This document shows, piece by piece, positions 50,022 through 61,660 of a stretch of 64,000 bases of DNA. The notes beneath the pieces were generated by a model that saw nothing but the letters and a program-made list of their open reading frames with translations, was not told the origin of the DNA and made no database searches. Source of the DNA: Chelydra serpentina (lineage: Eukaryota > Chordata > Testudines > Chelydridae); NCBI GenBank assembly GCA_037349315.1, contig JBAIAC010000001.1, positions 8,818,501 to 8,882,500 of the forward strand, read 5' to 3'. Numbering within the stretch: position 1 is the stretch's first letter; the number at the start of each line of letters is the position of its first letter. The position numbers and the translations under genes are program-made.

Positions 50022-52823
50022 CCTAGAGTCCCCACCGTCACAATGCGTTTAGATTGTGCTAATACTTCCTGGCTGTGAAGCCCAAACTGCAATCATTTAC
50101 ATCCCTTTCTGAGACTACTCACATGCATGTTTGCAGGATGAGGCCTTTAAAATGAACTGGGCAGTGACCAGACCAAGTGCACAGTTACACAAGAAGCAAG
50201 GAAATATTACGCAAGACCACAGGAAGTTAGAGGAGACAGTATTCTGGGCAGACCTGGCAAGAAGTCTGTGTGAACTTCAGCTAACAAGCAAACTTTGGTC
50301 ATTGGCGCCAAATTCAGTGGAGAGCATTCTCAATGCTGCAAAGGATAACACTGCACATGTTTTTGCCAGTAGGCTACACTCCAGGACATCATGTACCTGA
50401 TGGGATACAGATAAACTCAGGTTTTTGTGCGCTCTTTTTGCTAAGTCTTTACTGATTTTTAAAATTTGGGCAGTATTTTCATTCAATATTTGTTAGAAAT
50501 AGCTAAAGGCTTGTTTTCATGGCTGTCCTAACAGACCACTACTACTTCTGCTCCTTATAATTTTAGCTTCAGTAAGTGGCCTACAAAGGAAACCTTTTGG
50601 CAATAGCTCCCTTTTTTTGGCCCTCACGTCTCTCTCTAGGCATACTCTACGTAAAGATTCTTTGCTAAAGTGATACTTAGAGATCCCAGCATCCTTATTT
50701 CTCTAGCAGTTTGGAAAAGCCATTACAAGTGGACGTTGCTTGGAGGAAAATATGATCCCCTCACCCAATTATACTGTGTCAGTAGGTGCCTCAAGAGAGA
50801 GAATGAATGATTTCCTTTGTAAGGACCAAATACTCCAGCCCTTACTCAGGAAAAACATCAGATGAAGTCCTTGTGAGTTTTGCTTGAATAAAGACTGCAG
50901 GATTTGGTCCCAATCCTGCAAATGTTGATTACCTGGTAGTATAATGAAGGACAGATATTTTCTTCTTTGTTAATGGTTTATCTTTAAAACATTGATGACA
51001 AAGTGTTTGAGGTGGGAAGCTCCATTTTGATTTGCACACATGGCCAAATAAAAAACACTGCATACTAAAGTGTCACACAGCACAAAACAATTGCGATATG
51101 TACAGTCTATTGGTATTCTCAACAGACTTCATTTTGTATTTCCAACCGCCATCTAAACAACAATAGCTCTCTCCTTCCGGCAAATACACAATGAAATACA
51201 CACAAACAATAGCACTGCCATGAAGAGATGGGGGAGAGGATTCTGAGAAATATGTTATTTGAGAAGTAGATCTGGATTGCCAAACTTGCACAAAGTTGAT
51301 TAAAACTGTTTCCATCATGACCGTTGTTTAAATAAAGTAAATATCAAACATACACAAATCCTAACCATAGATTGCCATCTGCCCTGTAGTACACTCATAA
51401 AGAGGTTCCTATAACCTACCACTTTTGAAAACTGAATTAAACCAGCAATACAGAAAAGTGAAAATGGCATTGGTTACAATGCCTACATTGTTACACTGGT
51501 GTAACAATAACCAACATGAATCATGAACATGACCACAAATCACAAATGAATACAACTGGACCACTCCAACCAAAAATAGCCCTTTCCAAACAAGGATTAA
51601 ATTGTTTTGTGCCAGGAATCAGATTCCCTTTATGGCATATCCACTGTCACTCTTGGAACTTCTGGATCCACAGCTGTAGTTGTTGAGAAGTTAATTTCCT
51701 ATTCCAAATGAAGACCACAATTAAATTTCAAAATGAAGACTCAGCTTTGATGGGACTACTTATGTCTTCAAGTTAAACATGTACTGCAGCACTTGATCAT
51801 GGCAACAGTGCTAAACACCTTCCAGGATTCAATCTTAATATGCCAGCTAAGAAAACCAATTAGCTTTCATCTATACATGATGGCCATGCTGTTCTCTCCC
51901 ACTAGGAATAACCTTCCACTCAAAATGAAGGGATAACAAATCATCACAATCACACAAGACAGAGTAGAGTGATGCTTCCAGATTCAAATATCTTCTCCCA
52001 TTTGTTCAAAAGATCAAAGCTCCAGCACACTAAAGTTCCTCCTGAAATGCCAAAAACAAGGAAAAGTACTTTACCCGCATCCACTTCCAGCAGATGCCAA
52101 ATGGCAAGATGAGCCAAGTGCAAATGATACTCAATGATGATACTATCACTGTTGTATAAAGATCAAAATGGAAACTCCTCTATGGCTGCTTGATCTTCTA
52201 TTAAAATTATGATGATTTTTTTTAAATCACTGACAAGAATGTTAGGTGTCAACCCAGCTGAAATCACTGGATAGCCATAATTTATATGGTTCATTCTTAG
52301 CTGTGATTTGGTACAAACTAGAATACACCTGCCACCAAAGACTAAAATTCTTTACTTTCTCTTTGGGGAAAATGTATCTTATTTGTTTCCAAATAATCAA
52401 ATGTATATCACTAAGTGGAGGCCTTTTGTTTTTTCTTCAAATACTATCATATCTTATTCAACAGCCTCACCTTAAATATTGCAGCAATTCTTGGCACCAG
52501 AACAAGTGGAATGCTTTTTTTTTTTTTTTTTTTTTTTAAAGGCCACACATGACGCATTAAAATAGATTTGTCCACAAAGTGTTTTCTCCTTAAACTTTGA
52601 TAAATTAAAATCCACTTCCTGCACAAGTAACAATATAAAAACAGATATTTGCTTTGCATTCTTCATACCTTACACAGCATCTAACAATTTTGTTTGCTTA
52701 AACCACCAGTAAATAGGAGACTGAACACAAGTGGAATCATTGCTAAATTACTGTTTGAGGGGGATAAATTATACTTAATCAAAACTTACATGGGGTTTTC
52801 TTTAATATTGCATCTATTATTTA
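50022..52823. other. Intronic DNA, no gene; 23-T run at 52515-52537
   Basis: AT-rich, no exon signals. The poly-T run is the longest homopolymer in the window and could be the antisense tail of a retroposed copy, but no body is recognisable next to it. Confidence 0.45.
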
Positions 52824-52824
52824 G

Positions 52825-52943
52825 GCCCCAATCTTACAAACAGTTATGCAACTGTTTAACTTTACACATCGGTTCATGTTGACTACAGAGCAAATATTCA
52901 CGTCCAAAGTTAAGCAGATGTGTAACTGTTTGTAGGATTGGGG
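52825..52943. repeat. Hairpin repeat, CCCCAATCTTACAAACAG type
   Basis: GCCCCAATCTTACAAACAGT with GTTTAACTTTACACAT is mirrored by AAGTTAAGCAGATGTG and AACTGTTTGTAGGATTGGGG. About 120 bp, foldback type. Confidence 0.65.
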
Positions 52944-53510
52944 TGGCTAGTTTGTAAACTTTTGGGCCAGGGACCATCTTTCTGTTATATGTCTTTAGCC
53001 ATGGGCAAGGGAGAAATTTTCCATACCCCTAAATGGGGAGCAGGCTGTGGCTTTAACTGCTCAGTTGCTCCTAAGTAACTCAGCAGTGGGAGCTGTTATG
53101 CAGATTGCCCTAATGCAGCTTCACAAGGTGGAGGGGTGCTTCTTACTCCCCACTCCTGCACCTAACTCCATGTTATGTCTAGTTACAATCTAGCCCCAAA
53201 TGGCCAATTTCTAGTTCCCAACCTCTACGCAACAGCAAGGGAGGGGCTATGTATATGAGAGCTTTGCTTCTTCTCCTTGTCCCCACCTATTGAGGGGATT
53301 AATGTGAAAGGAGTGAGCAAGGTTAAGAATCTTGATATCACTTTCGATCATGTCTTTTCATATAAAGCTCCATGCATTCAGACATGGTATGAAAGTGCTT
53401 TTTTCCACTGAACAATTTTAACCAGATTTTCATACTAATTATTATTTGTACTACTATGCTATGTACACATAGGAAGAAAGTCACTACCACAGAGATCTAT
53501 TATTATTATT
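52944..53510. other. Intronic DNA, no feature seen
   Basis: No exon or assigned repeat. Confidence 0.35.
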
Positions 53511-53599
53511 TATAAGAACAGCCATATTAGATCAGACCAATGGTCCATCTAGCCCAGTATCCTGTCATATGACAGTTGCCAATGCCAGATGCTTCAGAA

Positions 53600-53916
53600 C
53601 AGTGGTTCTCAACCTTTCCAGACTACTGTAGCCCTTTCAGGAGTCTGATTTGTCTTGGATACCCCCAAATTTCACCACACTTAAAAACTACTTGCTTACA
53701 AAAATCAGACAAAAACATAAAAATGTGACAGCACAGTATTGTTGAAAAATTGGTTACTTTCTCATTTTGTATGCATGAAATTTAGTTTTTACTGACTTTT
53801 CTAGTGCTTTTTGTTAGCCTGTTGTAAAACTAGGCAAATATCTAGATGAGTTGATGTACCCCTGGAAGACTTCTGCATACCCCCACGGGTACACCTACCC
53901 TAGTTGAGAACCACTG
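53600..53916. mobile_element. hAT element, 317 bp, inside CR1 copy B
   Basis: The ends CAGTGGTTCTCAACC and GTTGAGAACCACTG are inverted copies. Flanks CTTCAGAA and CTTCAAAG are each one change from CTTCAGAG, the reading implied by the CR1 sequence. AT-rich inside, no transposase. Related in termini to 60668-61406. Confidence 0.85.
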
Positions 53917-53928
53917 CTTCAAAGGAAC

Positions 53929-54052
53929 TAGGGTGACCAGATGTCCAGATTTTATAGGGACAGTCCCGATTTTGGGGTCTTTTTCTTATATAGGCTCCTA
54001 TTACCCCCCACCCCCTGTCCTGATTTTTCACATTTGCTGTCTGGTCACCCTA
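53929..54052. mobile_element. 124-bp MITE, copy 1, inside CR1 copy B
   Basis: TAGGGTGACCAGATGTCC at the left is mirrored by GTCTGGTCACCCTA at the right. It is the reverse complement of the copy at 57187 over its length (GGGACAGTCCCGATTTTGGG in this one). The flanking 8-mers AAAGGAAC and GAGGGAAT are decayed. Confidence 0.8.
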
Positions 54053-55690
54053 GAGGGAATGAACAGAACAAGTAATCATCAAGTGATCCATTCCCTGTTG
54101 CCGATTCCCAGCTTCTGGCAAACAGAGGCTAAGGACACTTCGGAGCATGATTTTGCTTCCCTGCCCATCCTGGCTAATAGCCATCAACGGACCTCCATAA
54201 ACTTATCTAATTCTTTTTTTGAAGCCTGTTATAGTCTTGCCCTTCACAACATCCTCTGGCAAAGAGATCCACAGGTTGACTGCGTTGTGTGAAAAAAATA
54301 CTTCCTTTTGTTCATTTTAAACCTGCTGCCTATTCATTTCATTTGGTGACTCCCTAGTTCTTGTGTTATGAATAACACTTCCTTATTTACTTTTTTCACA
54401 CCAGTCATAATTTTATGGACTTCTATTAAATCTCCCCTTAGTCATCTCTTTTCCAAGCTGAAAAGTCCCAGTCTTATTCATCATTCCTCACATGGAAGCT
54501 GTTCTATACCCTAAACATCTTTGTTGCCCTTTTCTGTATCTTTTCCAATCCCAATATATCTTTTTGAGATGGGGCGATCAGATCTGCATGCAGTATTCAA
54601 GATGTGGACATAACATGGATTTATATAGAGGTGATATGATATTTTCTGTCTTATTATTTATCCCTTTCCTAATGATTCCTAACAATCTATTAGCTTTTTT
54701 GACTGCTGCTGCACAGTGAGTGGATGTTTTCAGAGAACTATCCATAATGACTCTAAGATCTCTTTCTTGAGTGGCAAGAGCTAATTTGGACCCCATCATT
54801 TTATACATATATAGTTGGGATTATATTTTCCAATGAGCATTACTTTGCATTTATCAACATTGAATTTCAATTGCCATTTTGTTGCCCAGTCACCCAGTTT
54901 TGTGAGATATCTTTGTAACTCTTTGCAGTCTGCTTGGATTTAACAATCTTGAGTAGTTTTGTATCATCTGCAAATTTTGTCACCTCACTGTTTACCCCTT
55001 TTTCCAGATCATTTATCAATATGTTGAACAGCACTGGTCCCAGTACCAACCCCAGGGGGGCACCACTATTTACCTATCTCTATTCTGAAAACTGACCATT
55101 TACTCCTATCCTTTGTTTCCTATCTTTTAGCCAATTATTGGTCCATGATTGGACCTTCCCTCTTATTCCATGACAGCTTACTTTGCTTAAGAGTCTTTGG
55201 TGAGGGACCTTGTCAAAGGCTTTCTGAAAATCTAAGTACACTATATCCACTGGATCCCCCTTGTCCAAAGAATTCTAGTAGATTGGTGAGGCACGATTTC
55301 TCTTTACAAAAACCATGCTGACTCTTCGCAACTCATCCCTGTGTCTGAAAATTCTGTTATTTACTATAGTTTCAACCAATCTGCCTGGTACTGAAGTAGG
55401 CTCTGGAGCCTTTTTTACAAATTGGCATCACATTAGCTATCCTCCAGTCATGTGGTACACAGGCTGGGTTAAATGATAGGTTACATACCACAGTTAGTAT
55501 TTCTGCAATTTCACATTTGAGTTCCTTCAGAACTCTTGGGTGAATACCATCTGGTCCTGGTGACTTATTACTGTTTAGTTTGTCAATCTATTCCAAAACC
55601 TCCTCTAAGGACACCTCAATCTGGCACAGTTCCTCAGATTTGTTCCCTAAAAAGAATAGCTCAGGTTTGGGAATGTACCTGACATCCTCA

Positions 55691-55977
55691 CCACTCTGCC
55701 TAGAGGTTCAACTAAAACCCCTTGAAACAGAATGATATCTCCTACACAGCTATTTAAAACTACCCTGATTTTTCCATGTATATTTCCCTGGCTTTAGTTC
55801 AAATCCCTCTCATTGCTTCAGGTACATTTGGGGCTGCTCATGTACCTGTCCTGTGATAAAATGTTATATAACAACAACAATGGGTTTGTCATCTCAAAGA
55901 TATGTTCATTGTTTTCTGATCCCTTGCCATTTCCTTCGCTAAATGTCTCCTAAATTGCTCAAGGTACCTAATCTGTA
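55691..55977. other. Intronic spacer, no feature seen
   Basis: Between the CR1 and the next hAT element; nothing recognisable. Confidence 0.35.
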
Positions 55978-55985
55978 CATTGATC

Positions 55986-56786
55986 CTAAATTTCTTCTAA
56001 ACTAGGCTGCGGTGGGGAGAGATTCCTCTCCCCCAGCCACGGGCCCAACCCAGTCCAGCCACAGACCTGCCACAGCCACTGGAGAGACGCCCCTTCCCCA
56101 GCCACAACCCAGCCCTGGCCCGGACCTGTCACAGTCATGGGAGAGATGCCTGGCCCCAACCCAGCCCTGGCCCGGACCTGTCGCAGCCATGGGAGAGATG
56201 CCTGGCCCCAACCCAGCCCTGGCCCGGACCTGTCGCAGCCATGGGAGAGATGCCTGGCCCCAACCCAGCCCTGGCCCGGACCTGTCGCAGTCATGGGAGA
56301 GATGCCTGGCCCCAACCCAGCCCTGGCCCGGATCTGTTGCAGCCATGGGAGAGATGCCCCTCCCCCGGCCCCAACTGAGCCCCAGTGCGGCCGAGGGGCT
56401 GCGGGTGCCCCTCCTTTGACCCCAGCCCTGGAGCTGCTGCAGTGGGGAGAGGCACCCCTCCCGCTTCAGCCTAGGTGCTGCTGCAGAGAGAGAGGAGTCC
56501 TCTCTTCCTGCCGTAGCCCCTGGGCAGCCTGCATCCCAAACCCCTCATCCTCAGCTCCACCCCAGAGCCCGCACTCCCAGCCAGAGTCCTCACACCTCCT
56601 GCACCCCAACCCTCTACCCCATCCCTGAGCCCCTTCCCACACTCCGAACCCCTCAGTCCCACCCCCACCACATGAATTTTTTTATGTGCACCAATATGGA
56701 GGTGATGTGTCACACATCGCTTCCATATTGGTGCACATAACAAAATTCATTCCACACATGGGTGGGAAAAATTAGAGGAAACACTG
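55986..56786 (-). mobile_element. hAT element, 801 bp, exact 8-bp target duplication
   Basis: It is flanked by CATTGATC at 55978-55985 and 56787-56794. The right end AATTAGAGGAAACACTG gives CAGTGTTTCCTCTAATT when reversed. The left end CTAAATTTCTTCTAA is a worn copy. Near the right end there is a hairpin of TATGTGCACCAATATGGA against CCATATTGGTGCACATAA. A 52-bp tandem array fills the left interior. Confidence 0.88.
56108..56367. repeat. 52-bp minisatellite, five units
   Basis: Units beginning CCCAGCCCTGGCCCGGA start at 56108, 56160, 56212, 56264 and 56316, an exact 52-bp period. Units differ at a few bases (CACAGTC or CGCAGCC). The array is inside a hAT element. The 52-bp period cycles through all three frames, which explains the repetitive open frames on both strands. 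Confidence 0.92.
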
Positions 56787-57084
56787 CATTGATCTTATAA
56801 TGTAAGGGCCAAATTCATAGGAGATGCAAATGGTGGAGCAAATTACTTATAAGTAGGTGTAATTTATACATCGAGGGATAGCAGGAAGCGGTATAGTAGG
56901 AAAAATAATTAACAAGATAGCGTAAGAAAGCAGTAAGGTAACATAGGCCCCACTATTTTATTTGACCTTTTTGTTAATTATTCTTATTTAGAAGTCCCAA
57001 CCAAGGTAGGGATTTCATTGTGCTGGGCAGAGAAAGTCCCTACTAAATTTTTTAAATTTAAATAGATATGACAGACAAAGGATG

Positions 57085-57362
57085 GAAGTGATGATGTGTT
57101 ACTACCCCCTTTTACAGATGGAGAACTGAGGCACAAAGCAATTAACTAAATTTCCAGAGATCACACAGGAAGTTGGAGGCAGCACCTAGGCTGACCAGAT
57201 AGCAAGTGTCAAAAATCGGGACAGGAGGTGGGGGGTAATAGGTGCCTATGTGAGAAAAAGACCCCAAAATTGGGACTGTCCCTATAAAATCGGGACATCT
57301 GATCACCCTAGCAGCACCAGAAACTGAACTCAGATTTCCTGAGTCCCTATCCAGACCCTTAA
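57085..57362 (-). repeat. MIR SINE, antisense, split by a MITE
   Basis: TTTTACAGATGGAGAACTGA, GGCACAAAGCAATTAACT and TCACACAGGAAGTTGGAGGC are the antisense of the MIR core. After the insertion it resumes as ACCAGAAACTGAACTCAGAT and TCCTGAGTCCCTATCCAG. Removing 57187-57310 plus one 8-bp duplication restores a continuous MIR. Confidence 0.82.
57187..57310. mobile_element. 124-bp MITE, copy 2, exact 8-bp target duplication
   Basis: The ends TAGGCTGACCAGAT and ATCTGATCACCCTA are inverted copies. The flanks GCAGCACC at 57179-57186 and 57311-57318 are identical. Inserted in a MIR. Same family as 53929-54052. Confidence 0.92.
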
Positions 57363-58759
57363 TCAGGGATCTTCCTCTCTACAAAACTTTAGTTGCTTTT
57401 CCTGCCATATTCACTCCCTTTTAATCCCTCAGCAAGTAATTTACACCATACTTAGCGGCATGCAATTTATACCAGAAGTTACATCACTTGTGAACTTGGC
57501 CCTTGAGTATTTAATTCCAAACTCCTGACTGTAATTTAAGAAAGTTCAATGGACGATGCCTGTTCTTGATAAGGGACAATTTTTGTTCTAGGAAGTGCAG
57601 ACCCTCCCTAGTTCCGTTTGCTTCAACTCCCGTCCCACCATAAAGACCTTTCCTGAAGAGCCAGCCTTCTGGCTGTGGTAAATATGGCTGTTTCTGGAGC
57701 CTGTCAGGGTTTATCTTGTATCAGTCAAAGGGGCTGCCAGAAACAGACATTGGTGTACTCCTTTCATAGTGCTTCCGGCACTGAGCCAGTGTCAGAGCAA
57801 AGAACTGAGTTCAGAGTTGAAATTCACAAAATGACATCTCAGCATACAGATCCTCATTTTGACCTGGCTCTAGATTGGCTGGTTACATGGTTAATAAACA
57901 ATGTTTTTCTATGGGTAATAATGTTTCTGAACAGCGGTATTAAGTTTCCCTGCAAACATCTGCACCTGCTTATATTCCACTTTCAGGTCAGTACACGCCT
58001 ATGTAAATAGGGTATTCTCTTTTTCTGAATCATTTGTAGAATATATAGCTCTACTATGTAAAAACCTGTGGCAATGTTAAGACAACTTGATAGTAGAAAG
58101 GATGTTTTCATAGAAATGTTCCTCTGGTTAGTAATGGCAATAACATATCCTTCAAATCACTTTGAGAGGAAAATACAATAACTGTAAGAAAATAAAGTCT
58201 TCAGTTATAACAATAATGTTATTACAGCTGTAGCACTGAAGAGTTCATCAGGGGCTGAACAAAGCTGCCAGAGAGAGGTTCTGCTCTCAGACTAAAAACA
58301 GTGATCCAGCAACTTTGGGTTAGCATTTTAAGAGCACGCGTTTAGTTGTCAAAATCAGTGTCAGGTGAGAAAGATGCTGTGTCAAAACCAAACACCAACA
58401 TTTTCTTAACTGCAGGAACCACATTGTCCCACTAAAGCCAGATGCTGCCTTCAGTTTGACCACAAAAAGAGGATCTCCTCCATGCATGGAGCTCACTCAT
58501 CCTATGTGGAGGGGTCCACTGACTTTCCCCAGACTGCATTTGGTTAGAATTGGCTTCAGAAAAGGGTGGGAAGTGGCTGGGTTAGGCCACCTGGAGATTC
58601 CCTGGGAAAAAGCAGCACAGTCCTTTTCCCATGGATCCTCCTTTATGGCAGGGATCTTCTTTAAAAGGGGAGATCCTAAGGGCAGCCAGAACCAGAGCTA
58701 ATCAGGGGCACAAGGCCTTCATGCTGATGACCCTCCCTTCCTGGGAATCAGTGGGGTTT
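57363..58759. other. Intronic DNA, no feature seen
   Basis: No exon signals; open frames at 57675-58010 and 58456-58701 show no known protein and lack splice or coding support. Confidence 0.4.
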
Positions 58760-58764
58760 AGTGG

Positions 58765-59002
58765 CAGACTTTACAGTTCATTCCTGTAGGGCAGCGGGGA
58801 GGGTGAGAGGCGGGAAGCCACGGCCAGCACATCCCTTGGCCCATGCTGCTTCCCGCAGCCCCCATTGGCCTGGAACGGCAAACCGCAGCCAGTGGGAACG
58901 GCGATCAGCCAAACTTGTTGCAGACGCTGCAGGTAAACAAACCGTCCCAGCCTGCCAGCAGATTTCCCTGATGGGCTGTGTGCCAAAAGTTGCTGATCCC
59001 TG
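58765..59002. mobile_element. GC-rich hAT-like fragment
   Basis: Blocks CCCCATTGGCCTGGAACGGC, GCAGGTAAACAAACCGTCCC, CAGCCTGCCAGCAG and the end AAAGTTGCTGATCCCTG resemble a sauropsid hAT family. The part at 58930-59002 parallels 5290-5358 within the 818-bp element. The left end is truncated. Confidence 0.55.
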
Positions 59003-60630
59003 ATCCCCTTAGTAAAATCCATGCCATAATGGTCATCAATTTTTTCATTCCAATAAAAGTACTGCTTAAAAACACATGGCACAATATAGCCCTCAGATCA
59101 AAATCATGGAGTCCTTTACTCAGAACTTACCTAAGCAAAGCTTCCATCACCCAAATAAGTTCTGAATTCAGGACTTCACCCTACAATTCTGTGTATCATT
59201 TTACTAATCAGAAGATTATTTACAAAGCCTTCTTGCTCCTATTGAATTCAGTGGGAGCAGCAGCAAGCCAGTACTCTATGTAGTTATCTTGTGGGCTCCA
59301 ATAAGTGGAATTATATCCTCTATATGAGACTGACAATGATCAAGAACACTATTGTACAATAATAGTATATAAAATCTAACTAGATGCAGCAGCCTCATAT
59401 ACTGTGCCACAGAAAATGCTTTAGAGTGTGAAGCAAGTTGCAGTTAGAATTAAAATTATTGTGATGGCTTAAGTTTGATCTGTAAGCAATAGCACAGTTT
59501 CCATTATATATAAAGCTAGTCAAATTACTGTATTTTAATGTCACATCAAAGATCTTCAAAGTACTGTGACAATAAGCAGAGTTGATAATGTCAAGAATTC
59601 ACTCATACAGAGGGTAATATAATTGTGAATGCACAGACCTTGGAGATTCACTGATAGTAACTGGAGTATTATAACAAGAGTGATATTTAAAGGATTGGTC
59701 TGTGGTTTATCATACAAATGCATTGTTAAATGCAAGTGAAAATGAACTGAGTGTTACTCAGAGATTAAGTGCCGTGACTATGCTACCATTTATTGTGGCC
59801 ATTATGTTCCTCTTGTGAAATAAAATACAGGGAATCTTGCTCCATTACATTTATAAAAGCTCCTTCATAACCACTAACATGCGACCTTCATACTTCTCTA
59901 TCTTAATACTAAGCAAACATTTGTTGTGCAAGTGCACAAATGTGTGTTCTAAAGGTGAACTACAGTATATCGACTGTTGAAGTGCTATTAAACCCATTCA
60001 TATCAAAATTCTCATGACCATCAAGTGCTTTTTCACTGTGTGCACACAAAATTAATTAATTAAAGGTTCACTGTGTGCACATAAAATTGCAAGAGCTTTA
60101 TCCTGCAGGAAAATGAGCTTAATAATGCACATTAGTTTTCATGAAATACTGTAGATTATTTCAAGTAGACAGTAGGTGTTTTGTAAATTACAGTGTACTA
60201 TGTACAAGGAAACATATTTTAGGGGATTGACAAAAATTGGTTACTCAAAGAAAGTGGTCTCCTAAATAAATGGTGGATACAAGATGCTCTAAATATGTTT
60301 GTGGATACTATTGTACCAGGTTTCCTAGGGCAGTAACTTACTTAGGAAAGGTTGCCATTTGTATAAGTATGAGAATATAAGTATTGTATGAAGTAGTTTT
60401 GTTTGATTGCTTGCATTCCTAGAAACTGAATCTAGAATTATTAGTCTCTTTTAATTATTTAGAAACTTTGTGATGTTCCTTCATTAATTTTGTACTATTT
60501 TTCTTCATCTTGCATGCCTCAACATTCAGAAACTATATTCAGCAGCAAATGATGTTCATTTATCTTTAATGCTATGCTTATAATCATATTTGTTTTATCT
60601 TTTAACAATAATAATGAAAATATTAATATA
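59003..60630. other. AT-rich intronic DNA; one short direct repeat
   Basis: TTCACTGTGTGCACACAAAATT at 60032-60053 is repeated with one change at 60067-60088 (35-bp offset). No gene. Confidence 0.45.
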
Positions 60631-60634
60631 TTCT

Positions 60635-61660
60635 AAGGGCTGAACGGACCATAATGATCATCTAGACCAGTGGTTCTCAAACTTTTTTTCCCGCGGACCA
60701 CTAGAAAATTGTTGAGGGTCTCAGCGGACCACTTAATGATCTTTCCAAACGTTGTTTGTACTGTTAGCTCACTATTGTAAAGCACTTTGGATAAAAGCAC
60801 TATATAAAAAATATCCGTAATAATAATTAAAGTTTTTTTGTTCTACAAAAAAAAGCACACAACTCATATTTTAATATCAGTAGTCTTACATTTCTAATGT
60901 GATGGATGTGCCCTCTCTCCCCTGCCGCAGCAGCCCCTGAGCTGGGGCAAGGAAGAATGGGTGGGGGGGTGTCTCTCCTTCTCTCTCCCACCACAGCAGC
61001 CCCCGAGCTGGGGCTGGGAAGGAGGAGAATCTCTCCCCCACCAAAGCAGCCACAGAGCTCAGGCTGGGAATGAGGGCCGTCTCCGGCAGCCCCAGAGCTG
61101 GGGAAAGTCACCTCTTTCTCTGGGGCCGCCAGAGCCCTGCACATCCCAAATTCCCCCCACCCCTTTGTGTCACCCCACTGCCCCCTCCTACCTACCCTCT
61201 ATTCCCCCCAAGGCCACCACCTCACCTTACATGTGCATCTTCTCCAGGGTCCAGGCACCTAATCAGTGGAGCCATGGCTGTGCGGCTCCACTAATTAGGT
61301 GGGTGGCCAGTCATTCTCTTGCGTGCAGCAGCCCAGGCGCACACCTTAGAGGGAACTATCCATGGACCATCTGAATGGAGCTCGGACCACAGTTTGAGAA
61401 CCTCTGATCTAGACTGACCTCCTGCATAACACTGTCCAAAGACACTCACCCAATAATTTCTGCATCAAACCTCCTGTCTTCTGTTTGAGAAACTGCATAT
61501 CTTTTAGAAAAACATTGTGTCCTGACTCAAAACTGCAAGTGATGGAGAATCCACATCCCTACGTTAGTTGTGCTAATCGTTAATTACCATGATTGTTACA
61601 AATTTGTGCCTTATTTCTAGTCTGAATTTGTCTATCTTCATCCTCCAAATATGTTTTCAA
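60635..61660 (-). mobile_element. CR1-like LINE copy F, old, split by hAT
   Basis: The antisense CR1 order is visible: GGACCATAATGATCATCTAGA, GACCTCCTGCATAACAC, ATCTTTTAGAAAAACATTGTG, AGTGATGGAGAATCCACATC and TTATTTCTAGTCTGAATTTG. No open frame remains. A hAT sits after its first 33 bp. Confidence 0.7.
60668..61406. mobile_element. hAT element, 739 bp, exact 8-bp target duplication
   Basis: It starts CAGTGGTTCTCAAACTTT and ends AGTTTGAGAACCTCTG, flanked by ATCTAGAC on both sides (60660-60667, 61407-61414). The subterminal GCGGACCACT blocks are near both ends. The interior changes from AT-rich to GC-rich at about 60900. Inserted in CR1 copy F. Confidence 0.92.

Larger units (their letters stand above)
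53511..55690 (-). mobile_element. CR1 LINE copy B with two nested insertions
   Basis: It belongs to the same subfamily as copy A (33150). The minus strand reads motif A VYLDFQKAFDKVPHQ at 55268-55080, then [15 protein letters not shown] and [11 protein letters not shown] at 55049-54867, then the thumb at 54808-54578. Several frameshifts and stops make it dead. Its 3' part is split by a hAT (53600-53916) and a 124-bp MITE (53929-54052). Confidence 0.88.

Noticed and set aside
52515..52537. Poly-T run as tail of a processed pseudogene on the minus strand
   Set aside because: No recognisable coding body on either side and no target duplication seen.
56108..56367. CRISPR-like regular array
   Set aside because: The units are contiguous 52-bp tandem copies without unique spacers, in a vertebrate genome.
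56012..56628. Repetitive protein-like frames on both strands
   Set aside because: Produced by the 52-bp minisatellite, whose period shifts through all frames; not a repeat protein.
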